From the NCBI GenBank assembly GCA_003978875.1, contig QNXQ01000137.1, forward strand, positions 1 to 13,859: 13,859 nucleotides of DNA, written 5' to 3'. The notes beneath the pieces were generated by a model. It was not told where the DNA came from, searched no databases, and worked only from the letters and a program-made list of their open reading frames with translations. The position numbers and the translations under genes are program-made. The DNA is from Aquifex sp. Its GTDB lineage: Bacteria > Aquificota > Aquificia > Aquificales > Aquificaceae. Shown one piece after another: positions 6,368 to 13,262 of the stretch; the first letter of the stretch is position 1, and each line of letters opens with the position of its first letter.

Positions 6368-7519
6368 TTATTCGTATTCAAATGTTTTGTATAAACTTAT
6401 TCTCTTCACTACTTTTTTGAGATATATTTTAGTTTCATTGTAAGGTAATTTCCTTAAAAGTGTTCTATAAACTTCATCATGAGTCATGGTATTGATAATT
6501 CTTATAGCTTTCCTTAAATTCCTCGTACCTGTAAACGCACGAGCGACATTTCCGGGACCAGTGTTATAAGCTGCGATAGTACAGTAAAGCCTGCTTAGAG
6601 GGTCTTTTACGTCTTTAAAGTATACATAATAGAGTAGGTAAAGGTATGCACTACCTACAGTTATATTGTTTTCCGCATTATACAAGTAAGAGGGAGATAA
6701 AATAACAGGTTTTCCGAAAAGGATTTTAGAAGCATCCACTCCTGCAGTTGTAGGTACTATCTGCATAAGTCCGTATGCAGGTATTGGTGAAGTTGCAAGA
6801 GGATTGAAGAAACTTTCAGTATGTATAATTGCAAATATTAAGGATTCTCTAAGCTTTCTTTTTTTGGCCTCTCTTTCAACATATGGTTCGTATTTTTTAG
6901 CCATTATATAGAGTTTTTTTGAAATTTTAACTTTAAATCCGTACGATATTTTACCATTTCTTAGCTTTCTTTTATAAAATTCACCTTTTTTTAACAGATT
7001 GTTTATAGCTTCTTTAAGTTCTTCTTTAGAATATTTTTCTCTTCCAAGTATAACCGGAGCTAAAATTTTTTCTTCAGGTATTTTACTCTTTTTAACATTT
7101 TTAAAGTTTTTAAGTCTGTTTTCTATATTTCTCAGAGGTTTTTGTTTCATGAAGGCTGTTTTTTTATCCTCTTCTATGAAACTCTTTATATACTCTTCAA
7201 ATTCTTTCTCCGATAAGGGAACCAAAGACTCTATCCTAAGTTCTCCAGTTTCAAAGTTGAAGACTTTCTTTAATTTATAATCCTCGGAGTATTCAACCCA
7301 AGTTTTTTTATCCGTAGCTTCATACTCTCCCCAAGACTTTACTATATCTCTTTTATATTTTTCGAACTCTTCTCTAACAATTTTTTTGTATTCTTCAAAT
7401 TCACGTAGGACGTTTTCTCTATAGTTTTGATATTCTTCAATAAACTCTTTTTTGAAAACTTCAAATTCACTTATGCCAAAACAAAGACCTACAAAAAAGA
7501 GCAGAAAAAAGCTCTTCAT
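6368..7519 (-). CDS. mltC: MltC-like lytic murein transglycosylase with N-terminal 11-residue repeats
   Basis: Cleaves the MurNAc-GlcNAc bond of peptidoglycan to give 1,6-anhydro ends; secreted. I choose the ATG at 7519 (383 residues, MKSFFLLFFVGLCFG signal peptide) over the in-frame GTG at 7531, because GAGGAA lies just before it and the upstream gene ends at 7521. The SLT domain carries HTESFFNP with the catalytic Glu (residue 235), YGLMQIVPTTAG, and AAYNTGPGNV. The ending NTMTHDEVYRTLL through the KIYLKKV helix matches MltC closely, as does the earlier WVEYSEDYKLKKVFNFETG, equivalent to the MltC N-terminal domain. Unlike E. coli MltC there is no lipobox Cys. Mature residues about 18-83 are six back-to-back 11-residue repeats. 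The setting among outer-membrane lipoproteins suggests it opens the wall for their assembly. Enzyme class confident, partner role inferred. Confidence 0.92.
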   Translation of the reverse strand: MKSFFLLFFVGLCFGISEFEVFKKEFIEEYQNYRENVLREFEEYKKIVREEFEKYKRDIVKSWGEYEATDKKTWVEYSEDYKLKKVFNFETGELRIESLVPLSEKEFEEYIKSFIEEDKKTAFMKQKPLRNIENRLKNFKNVKKSKIPEEKILAPVILGREKYSKEELKEAINNLLKKGEFYKRKLRNGKISYGFKVKISKKLYIMAKKYEPYVEREAKKRKLRESLIFAIIHTESFFNPLATSPIPAYGLMQIVPTTAGVDASKILFGKPVILSPSYLYNAENNITVGSAYLYLLYYVYFKDVKDPLSRLYCTIAAYNTGPGNVARAFTGTRNLRKAIRIINTMTHDEVYRTLLRKLPYNETKIYLKKVVKRISLYKTFEYE

Positions 7520-7520
7520 T

Positions 7521-7901
7521 TTATTCCTCACAAATTAAGACGTAAAAGTCACTTCCACACCACTTTGCTTCCTTTATTACTCCCGAAACACCAATGTCCT
7601 TAATTTCAAGTTTTATTCCTTTCCTTCCTAAGGATTGAGCAGAATTTTGTGTCCAAATCTGTTCAACCAAAGTTTCAGAATCTACCCTCACATTCTTTTG
7701 AGCAGCTATCTTCTCTATAGCTCTTGCTATGGCGAGAGCTTCCTGAGCAGATTTGCCTTTTATATGTACAGTTGCATACCCTGCTCCGCATAGCTTTTTG
7801 TTATCTACTTTATAGTTTACATACCACTCTGGTGGACATTTATCCGTCTTTGAAGAACAGGAGAACAGCATAAGGGCAAGGAGAAGAAAACTTATAAACA
7901 T
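7521..7901 (-). CDS. Small LPP20-like lipoprotein (second paralogue of the cassette)
   Basis: 126 residues. The signal peptide ends at LMLFSC (Cys15, then Ser), so a lipoprotein probably sorted to the outer membrane. The mature part follows the LPP20 plan in miniature: PPEWYVNY, then CGAGYATVHIKG, an Ala-rich helix (AQEALAIARAIEKIAAQ), a variable middle, and a closing strand SDFYVLICEE. Two cysteine pairs are possible among Cys22, Cys38, Cys114 and Cys124. It shares the P-x-W-x-x-N, G-x-G-x-A and Ala-helix pattern with the other two lipoproteins of the cassette but is otherwise divergent. The start and the stop of the upstream gene share one base (TAATG at 7903-7899), indicating coupled translation. 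Function unknown; relatives include FlgP and Lpp20. Confidence 0.7.
   Translation of the reverse strand: MFISFLLLALMLFSCSSKTDKCPPEWYVNYKVDNKKLCGAGYATVHIKGKSAQEALAIARAIEKIAAQKNVRVDSETLVEQIWTQNSAQSLGRKGIKLEIKDIGVSGVIKEAKWCGSDFYVLICEE
7524..7529 (-). promoter_or_regulatory. Shine-Dalgarno site that decides the transglycosylase start
   Basis: GAGGAA, read on the minus strand, lies inside the last codons of the preceding lipoprotein gene and four bases before the ATG at 7519. It supports that ATG over the GTG at 7531 and leaves only one base between the stop of one gene and the start of the next. Confidence 0.6.
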
Positions 7902-8500
7902 TACTGCCCACCCTTGAATTCCTTTTCAATTTCCTTATCTAATTCTTCCTGTGCTTTTTTAGCTTGGAACATTTGCCATAAAGCTTGTTCATTTTTGAAG
8001 GAAGATAACATAGCTTGTTTAATTCTCTGCTTCACAAAATCCGGGTCTACAGCAACTAATACATAAACCTCATCACAGGGAGAAATCCACTTTCTAACAG
8101 TTCTGGCTCCAGTTAAAGTTGCATACGAAACCTGTTTAGAAACATTTGTAACTACTCTATCCACAGTTTCTGTATCCCCTGCACCAACTGATTGTACAAA
8201 TCTCTTTGTCATGTTTTTGACTTTCACAACTATCATCCTGGCAAGCTTATCCCTCGCTACACTTTCCGCTTCTTCCCAAGCAAATTGAATCCCTGCTTTT
8301 CCTATTTTTGCTGAACCAACAGCTGAAAGGATAGCTCCTTCAACGTTTTCATTGAGAACCCATTCAGGAGCACCAGCTAAGCATTTTGCGTATGAGCTCT
8401 GTGAGGATACTACAATCTCTTTTTTAGCACTATCCCCTTTTCCAGCACAACTGGTTAACAAAATTGTAGTACTTAGTATGGTTAGGTAAATTCTTTTCAT
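7901..8500 (-). CDS. LPP20-family lipoprotein, first gene of the envelope cassette
   Basis: 199 residues. The signal peptide MKRIYLTILSTTILLTSC gives lipidated Cys18 followed by Ala. The LPP20-type domain spans about 44-165: APEWVLNEN, ILSAVGSAKIGKAG, the helix AEESVARDKLARMI-like region (actual order EEAESVARDKLARMIVVKV), then VRKWISPCDEVYVLVAVD as the final strand pair. The C-terminal 35 residues (from about 165) are a charged Gln/Glu/Lys helix, possibly coiled coil. The domain layout resembles the flagellar outer-membrane lipoprotein FlgP. A very strong GGAGGGG precedes the ATG, with a second AGGAGG about 16 bases further upstream. It faces pyrK across a short divergent region and is probably the first gene of the minus-strand operon. 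Domain family fairly sure; function inferred. Confidence 0.75.
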   Translation of the reverse strand: MKRIYLTILSTTILLTSCAGKGDSAKKEIVVSSQSSYAKCLAGAPEWVLNENVEGAILSAVGSAKIGKAGIQFAWEEAESVARDKLARMIVVKVKNMTKRFVQSVGAGDTETVDRVVTNVSKQVSYATLTGARTVRKWISPCDEVYVLVAVDPDFVKQRIKQAMLSSFKNEQALWQMFQAKKAQEELDKEIEKEFKGGQ

Positions 8501-8578
8501 ATTCCCCTCCTTTATTTTGCCTCCTAAGGATTAATAATATTATTCTAATTTGTGAATTATAATGTAAAATTCTGGAAA
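8501..8578. promoter_or_regulatory. Divergent promoter region between the envelope cassette and pyrK
   Basis: This is the only sizeable non-coding stretch between genes. It holds the palindrome ATTATAAT at 8556-8563, which gives a perfect TATAAT on each strand, and a 12-bp perfect palindrome AATAATATTATT at 8533-8544. A plus-strand start from the first would lie about ten bases before the pyrK ATG; a minus-strand start would give a leader of about 48 bases ending in two SD-like sites (AGGAGG and GGAGGGG). No convincing -35 element is seen on either side. Inferred from sequence alone. Confidence 0.4.
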
Positions 8579-9337
8579 ATGACAGTTCAAGATATCTACT
8601 CTGAGATACTGGAAAACAGGTATATCTCTGGCAAGTTGTATAAACTTGTGCTTAGAGTTTCCAGCGATATCATAAGAAGAATAGAACCCGGGCACTTTGC
8701 AATGATAAAACCTTTTGAAAATTATGACCCTTTAGGTAGAAGGGCCTTTGCCGTAGCAGATGTAGAAGAGAATAAGTTGATTTTTTACTATGAAGTATTT
8801 GGTAGGGGAACAAATCTCCTTACTAAAAGAAAGGTGGGAGAAAAACTCAGGGTATTACTTCCCTTAGGAAGAAGACTTTTTAGTTATGAGGGAGAAAAGC
8901 ACCTGCTCCTGGGGGGCGGTGTAGGATTGGCGGGTCTTACACTTTTGGCAAAAAAACTACGCAATATGGGAAAGGAAGTTTTTATAGCCTACGGTGCAAG
9001 AAATAAAGAGTATCTGGGTATGGTTGAATGGCTCGAAAAGGAAACATTCCCTTACGAGTTGTTTACAGACGATGGGAGTGTTGGAAGGAAAGGATATGTT
9101 ACCGATATACTTAAGGAGCTCGGTACTGACTGGGTAGTGCATGCTTGTGGTCCAAAACCAATGCTTAAGACCATTAAAAGAATGAAAACTGGGCATAAGG
9201 TTTACTTTTCTTTAGAAGAAAGAATGGCTTGTGGATGGGGAGTTTGTCTCGGGTGTGTTGTAAAAACTGCAGGAGGAAAGTTTAAGAGAGTTTGTATAGA
9301 AGGACCTGTAATGCCAATGGAGGAGGTAGTTATTTGA
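8579..9337 (+). CDS. pyrK: Dihydroorotate dehydrogenase electron transfer subunit
   Basis: FAD and [2Fe-2S] subunit that passes electrons from class 1B dihydroorotate dehydrogenase (PyrD) to NAD+ in pyrimidine synthesis; cytoplasmic. In frame the sequence opens at a GTG at 8552, but I prefer the ATG at 8579 (252 residues): it gives the usual short N-terminus before the first strand (YSEILENRYISGKLYKLVLRV), and the GTG overlaps the likely -10 box. The FAD-binding barrel shows EPGHFAMIKP and LGRRAFAVAD; the nucleotide-binding domain shows LLLGGGVGLAGLTLLAKKL and HACGPKPM. The iron-sulfur cysteines are Cys218, Cys223, Cys226 and Cys239 in MACGWGVCLGC and VCIEGPV. No pyrD is beside it. Its TGA overlaps the hisA start. 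Confidence 0.93.
   Translation: MTVQDIYSEILENRYISGKLYKLVLRVSSDIIRRIEPGHFAMIKPFENYDPLGRRAFAVADVEENKLIFYYEVFGRGTNLLTKRKVGEKLRVLLPLGRRLFSYEGEKHLLLGGGVGLAGLTLLAKKLRNMGKEVFIAYGARNKEYLGMVEWLEKETFPYELFTDDGSVGRKGYVTDILKELGTDWVVHACGPKPMLKTIKRMKTGHKVYFSLEERMACGWGVCLGCVVKTAGGKFKRVCIEGPVMPMEEVVI
9321..9326 (+). promoter_or_regulatory. Shine-Dalgarno site for hisA that supports a TTG start
   Basis: AGGAGG inside the end of pyrK, seven bases before the TTG at 9334. The spacing is ideal and places the HisA start at MTLKKFVIPAID, with TTG and the pyrK TGA sharing two bases (TTGA). Confidence 0.75.
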
Positions 9338-10041
9338 CCCTAAAGAAATTTGTAATTCCAGCTATTGATATAATTGAGGGAAAAGCTGTAAGGCTTTACA
9401 AAGGTGATTTTTCTAAAATTAAAGTCTATTCGGAAAAGCCGGAGGAACTGGCAAAGAAATTTTCCGGCTTGGGATTTAAGAGATTACATGTAATAGATTT
9501 GGAAGGTGCAGAAGGAGGTAAACCTAAAAACCTTTCTACTATTTTAAAAATTCGGGAAAATTTTTCGGGAGAAATTCAAGTGGGTGGAGGTATAAGAGAT
9601 TACGAGACTGCTAAAACTCTATTAGACAAAGGTATAAATTATATAGTTATAGGAACGTTAGCCTATAGAAATCCAAAGGATTTTGAGAAGATTCTTTCAG
9701 ATTTCCCGAATAAAGTAATCCTTGCTATAGATACAAAGGGTGGAAAAGTTGCTATAGGGGGTTGGAAGGAAACAACAGCCTTAACTCCGGAAGAATTTGC
9801 AAAGAGGTATGCAGGATTTCCTATTTGGGGTTACCTATACACTGTAATAGAAAGGGATGGTAGCCTTGAAGGTGTAGATATAACACCCTATAAGCTTATA
9901 AGGCAATTTATTAAAAAACCTGTCTTAGCTTCAGGAGGAGTATCTTCCATAGAAGATATTAAAAAACTATACGGTATCGTTGAAGGGGTTGTTGTAGGAA
10001 AAGCAATCTATGAAGGAAAAATTAGTTTAGAAGAACTATGA
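9334..10041 (+). CDS. hisA: Phosphoribosylformimino-5-aminoimidazole carboxamide ribotide isomerase
   Basis: Amadori isomerisation of ProFAR to PRFAR, the fourth step of histidine synthesis; cytoplasmic TIM barrel. With the TTG start at 9334 the protein has 235 residues, normal for HisA; an earlier in-frame ATG at 9292 would add an unrelated 14-residue leader read from pyrK. The catalytic aspartates are Asp12 (VIPAIDIIEGKAVRL) and Asp133 (LAIDTKGG). Phosphate-binding loops are IQVGGGIRD and LASGGVSS with VVVGKAIYEGK at the end. The second half has YTVIERDGSLEGVD, which fits HisA rather than HisF. It is coupled to pyrK (TTGA) and uppP (ATGA at 10038-10041). No other histidine gene is present, consistent with the scattered biosynthetic operons of Aquificales. 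Confidence 0.96.
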   Translation: MTLKKFVIPAIDIIEGKAVRLYKGDFSKIKVYSEKPEELAKKFSGLGFKRLHVIDLEGAEGGKPKNLSTILKIRENFSGEIQVGGGIRDYETAKTLLDKGINYIVIGTLAYRNPKDFEKILSDFPNKVILAIDTKGGKVAIGGWKETTALTPEEFAKRYAGFPIWGYLYTVIERDGSLEGVDITPYKLIRQFIKKPVLASGGVSSIEDIKKLYGIVEGVVVGKAIYEGKISLEEL

Positions 10042-10808
10042 ACGAGTGGAAGGCAATCCTTTTAGGAATAATTGAAGGATTAACAGAGTTTCTCCCTGTG
10101 TCCTCTACAGGCCATCTTATCCTTGCAGCTCATATTCTAAATATCCCTCATACGGACTTTGTTAAGAGTTTCGAAATCTCTATACAGCTCGGTTCAATCT
10201 TAGCTATAGTATTCTTATACTTTGAACGACTTATTAAAGACTTTGAAACGTGGAAAAGGATTGTAGTAGCTTTTATTCCTACAGGCATCATAGGTTTTGC
10301 TCTTTATAAAATTATCAAGGGTTTTCTAATAGGTAACGACTTTGTTGTAGTGGTATCTTTGATTCTCGGTGGTATTGTCCTAATATTTGCGGATAGATAC
10401 TGTGAGAGGTTGTGTTCTATCAGGGACATAAAAGAACTTTCCTTAAAGAGAGCTTTCATCATAGGCGTTTTTCAAAGTATTGCTGTCATTCCCGGAGTAT
10501 CTCGTTCAGGCTCTACAATAGTTGGCGGAATGCTCATGGGACTCAGCAGGGAAAAAGCTGCAGAATTTTCATTCTTGTTGGCAGTTCCCACTATGATTGC
10601 AGCTACGGGGTATGATTTGGTAAAAACAGGTGGACAGTTCACAGGCAGTGATTGGAGTATATTGGGTATGGGCTTTGTATCTTCCTTTATTACAGCTTTA
10701 ATAGTGGTTAAACTTTTCCTTTCTTACGTTAAAAAACACGGTCTTTGGATATTCGGTGTTTACAGAATAATCGTCGGATTAGTTTATGCAGGTTTCTTCC
10801 TTCTTTGA
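10038..10808 (+). CDS. uppP: Undecaprenyl-diphosphatase
   Basis: Integral inner-membrane enzyme (BacA family) that converts undecaprenyl pyrophosphate to undecaprenyl phosphate, recycling the lipid carrier of peptidoglycan and other envelope polymers; its overproduction gives bacitracin resistance in E. coli. The protein has 256 residues, near the family's usual 260-275. The signature EGLTEFLPVSSTGHLI at the N-terminus supplies Glu13, Glu17 and His26, and PGVSRSGSTI at 152-161 supplies Arg156; these match the catalytic residues of the E. coli enzyme. About eight hydrophobic segments are visible. Translation is coupled to hisA by a 4-base overlap, and the last 25 bases overlap the convergent sco gene. 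Its pairing with pyrK and hisA has no obvious metabolic logic. Confidence 0.96.
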   Translation: MNEWKAILLGIIEGLTEFLPVSSTGHLILAAHILNIPHTDFVKSFEISIQLGSILAIVFLYFERLIKDFETWKRIVVAFIPTGIIGFALYKIIKGFLIGNDFVVVVSLILGGIVLIFADRYCERLCSIRDIKELSLKRAFIIGVFQSIAVIPGVSRSGSTIVGGMLMGLSREKAAEFSFLLAVPTMIAATGYDLVKTGGQFTGSDWSILGMGFVSSFITALIVVKLFLSYVKKHGLWIFGVYRIIVGLVYAGFFLL

Positions 10809-11482
10809 AGTATCCTATTAAGAATATACATAAGGTAAATGGTCGTTGCGACAACTCCTACCATCCCTATTATGAACAGGTAAGATCTAAATCCTTCTGG
10901 TAGGGCTATTTCTCCTTTTGCTATTCTCAAAGCATTTAGAAGCTCAAGATAATCGTAATTCACTCCATATAAATAACTTTTTATCTGCAGATTAGGAGAA
11001 AGAAGCACTATAAGATTCGGGTGTATGTAATCATTTCCCGCGGTCATAAATCTGAAATCTATAGCATCAAGTAGCCTAAAGAGGTCTTTCTTTGTTTTTG
11101 CCATAACCACTTTCCAACCTTTTCCATCGATTTTATATTCCCTTTGAAACTTTTTAATGTTCTCTAAAGAATCCTTTGGGTCGAAGGTCAACGTCAATAC
11201 CCAGAAATCCTTACCCGGGATTCCTACCTTTGGAATTACTTTTATTAAGCTTTTTGTTATCAACGGACAGGCTGCCCTGCATGTTGTATATATAGGACTG
11301 ATAATTATCGGTTTTCCCTTCAGGTCCTCCAATTTAAATTCATTACTGTATGAATCCACAAGAGTTATATCTCCGGGAACATAAGTTCCCAGTGTTTTGG
11401 CTTCATTGGGAGGAATTCCTGTACTACCTGTTTGAGCAAATAAAAAATTAATAAAAAAAAGAAAAGGAAGAAGGAATATCAC
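10784..11482 (-). CDS. sco: Sco1/SenC-family copper chaperone for the CuA site
   Basis: Thioredoxin-fold protein that delivers copper to, or reduces the cysteines of, the CuA centre of cytochrome oxidase subunit II; periplasmic face. 232 residues: N-terminal signal or anchor (FLLPFLFFINFLFA), then the Sco domain with IYTTCRAACPLI (Cys68 and Cys72, the CxxxC copper site) and DYIHPN (His154, third ligand), with FDPKDSLENIKKF between them. A second hydrophobic segment (about 207-226, FIIGMVGVVATTIYLMYIL) followed by basic residues suggests a C-terminal membrane anchor, facing the periplasm. The start is GTG at 11482, overlapping the stop of the subunit I gene (GTGA), with AAGGAGGT nine bases upstream. 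It completes the oxidase operon. Its 3' end overlaps uppP by 25 bp. Confidence 0.93.
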   Translation of the reverse strand: MIFLLPFLFFINFLFAQTGSTGIPPNEAKTLGTYVPGDITLVDSYSNEFKLEDLKGKPIIISPIYTTCRAACPLITKSLIKVIPKVGIPGKDFWVLTLTFDPKDSLENIKKFQREYKIDGKGWKVVMAKTKKDLFRLLDAIDFRFMTAGNDYIHPNLIVLLSPNLQIKSYLYGVNYDYLELLNALRIAKGEIALPEGFRSYLFIIGMVGVVATTIYLMYILNRILQRRKKPA

Positions 11483-13248
11483 CTTTGAGCGACCTCCTTC
11501 TCAGCTTTTGATAATTCTTTTTCCTGTGTATTTTTCTCAGAACCTTGGAGCTGTTTGAGAGGCATCGGGTACTTTTCAATGTAAGCGGGTGATTTGAAAA
11601 ATACACCTCTTACGGATGCGTCATAAAGTGGTGGTATGTAGGAGAGTACTGCAAGAATAATTGTTGCTACAGTCCAGGTTTTTAGGTTGTTAAGCATAGG
11701 TGCGGGAGCATCATGATATGCTTCTGCAAATGGAAACTCTACAACACTTTCTCTAACCTTTGGAGCAAATAGGGTAGCCATTAGGGATATGAAGAAGAAT
11801 AGGAATCCTATTCCGAGTAATACTCCTCCTACAACGGAAAGTTGTGCGTATCCCACCCATTCGGGTCTGTAGAGAGGAGAATCCGGATTGAGATAGGTAA
11901 GTCCTGTATTCGTTCTTCTCGGGAATCCGGTAATAACTCCACCAACCATCATAGCGTAGGAGAACATAAACATTCCTTGCATCCAGAAGTAAGGTGCCAG
12001 AACTGCCAGTCCTTTAAATTTAACTTCTGTTCCTCTTAGTTTGGAAACCATGTAAAGTGCCATAGCGAAGAATACTAATAGAACCAAACCACCTACTGTT
12101 GTGTGGAAGTGGCCGGGAACGTATGCCGTGTTGTGGACTACGAGATTAACGTTATAGGAAGCGTTAACTATTCCCGTAATTCCGCCGAAGAAGAATAGAA
12201 CTAATCCCGCAAAGAAATAAGAGAACATCCATTTATTTCCTTCAAGTCTCATGTAAGGTAGGAATGTCCACCAGTAGAATTTTGAGTTCTTAAGTTCGGG
12301 ATGTTCTGCTTTTACCGAATATTCAAGAGATGCTGCAACGGTAAATGCGGTTATCATACTCGGTAGTGCAACACCGAAAGTAAACAGTGCGTGTATAAGT
12401 TTCCAGGTATTGGTAATTCCAGGGTCAGTAAATTGGTGGTGAAGTCCTACAGGCAATGAGAATATTAAGAAGAGTATGAACGCTAATCTTGCTGCAGGAT
12501 CGGAGTAAAGTTTTCCTTTTTCTGAAACAATCTTAGGAAGAATTGTATAGAGTGCTACGTATGCGGGAAGTAGCCAGAAGTAAACTACCGGGTGTCCGAA
12601 GAACCAGAATAGTGTTCTTGCAAGAAGAGGATTTATTTCATCTACAAGTCCGAGAGATAGAGGTAAGAGTTGGAAAAGTATTTCTACAGCTACGGGAACT
12701 ATCATTATGGTCCAGAGGATGAAGTTCACAAATGTTCCGAAGACTGCTAAGGGTAATTTTTGGTCTGGATTTTCCCTCTTCCATTCTATCGCACTGGGTA
12801 TCCAGTCAAAGAAGAAAGGTACCAGTGAACCTAATACGAGGAGTACTGCACCCAAGTAGAAAGTCCAGTGAGCTATTAATGGAGGATAGAATGTATATAA
12901 CACAGTTGCTCTTCCTGTAAACATAGCCCACGCTGCCATCATGGTTCCTATAACCATCATTCCGAGGGCTATCCATTGAACTTTTTCCCTGAGAGGTTTC
13001 TTTAGAGCATACATTACGATAGCGTTAGAAAAACCGACTATGAATATAGTTGTAAAAACTATTACGTTGATGACTCCGTGGAGCGTAAGACCTTGGTAGT
13101 AGTCAATTCCAAGGAAGCTTTCCGCTTTAATAACACCAGCCCTGTAAAGAACTTGCATTACACCGTGGTAAATACCGAATACTAAAAGCAACGTAGGGAA
13201 AACTATTTCAGTTAGGATTATAAATTTAATAGCATTGCTTACCTGCAT
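11479..13248 (-). CDS. coxA: Cytochrome c oxidase subunit I, ba3 type (B-family oxygen reductase)
   Basis: Catalytic subunit that reduces O2 to water and pumps protons; inner membrane, with about 13 hydrophobic helices in 589 residues. Metal ligands are complete: His57 (GLTLHGVIN) and His382 for the low-spin heme, His380 (VPGHFHTTVGG) for the high-spin heme, and His219, His270 and His271 for CuB. Tyr223 in FGHPVVYFWLLP is the partner cross-linked to the CuB histidine. HPVVY instead of HPEVY, and the closeness to Thermus ba3 subunit I (LHHQFTDPGI), place it in the B family, which uses the K channel only. The tail (about 568-589) is a charged Glu/Lys-rich extension. A strong AGGAGG precedes the ATG. 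No subunit III gene is present, as usual for ba3 enzymes. Confidence 0.96.
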   Translation of the reverse strand: MQVSNAIKFIILTEIVFPTLLLVFGIYHGVMQVLYRAGVIKAESFLGIDYYQGLTLHGVINVIVFTTIFIVGFSNAIVMYALKKPLREKVQWIALGMMVIGTMMAAWAMFTGRATVLYTFYPPLIAHWTFYLGAVLLVLGSLVPFFFDWIPSAIEWKRENPDQKLPLAVFGTFVNFILWTIMIVPVAVEILFQLLPLSLGLVDEINPLLARTLFWFFGHPVVYFWLLPAYVALYTILPKIVSEKGKLYSDPAARLAFILFLIFSLPVGLHHQFTDPGITNTWKLIHALFTFGVALPSMITAFTVAASLEYSVKAEHPELKNSKFYWWTFLPYMRLEGNKWMFSYFFAGLVLFFFGGITGIVNASYNVNLVVHNTAYVPGHFHTTVGGLVLLVFFAMALYMVSKLRGTEVKFKGLAVLAPYFWMQGMFMFSYAMMVGGVITGFPRRTNTGLTYLNPDSPLYRPEWVGYAQLSVVGGVLLGIGFLFFFISLMATLFAPKVRESVVEFPFAEAYHDAPAPMLNNLKTWTVATIILAVLSYIPPLYDASVRGVFFKSPAYIEKYPMPLKQLQGSEKNTQEKELSKAEKEVAQR

Positions 13249-13262
13249 GATTCAACCTCCTT

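Noticed and set aside
8552..8578. GTG start for pyrK at 8552
   Set aside because: No ribosome binding site precedes it, it overlaps the probable -10 box, and it adds nine residues not typical of PyrK; the ATG at 8579 fits better.
9292..9333. ATG start for hisA at 9292
   Set aside because: It would read 14 residues out of the pyrK coding sequence; the TTG at 9334 has a well-placed AGGAGG and yields a standard HisA length.
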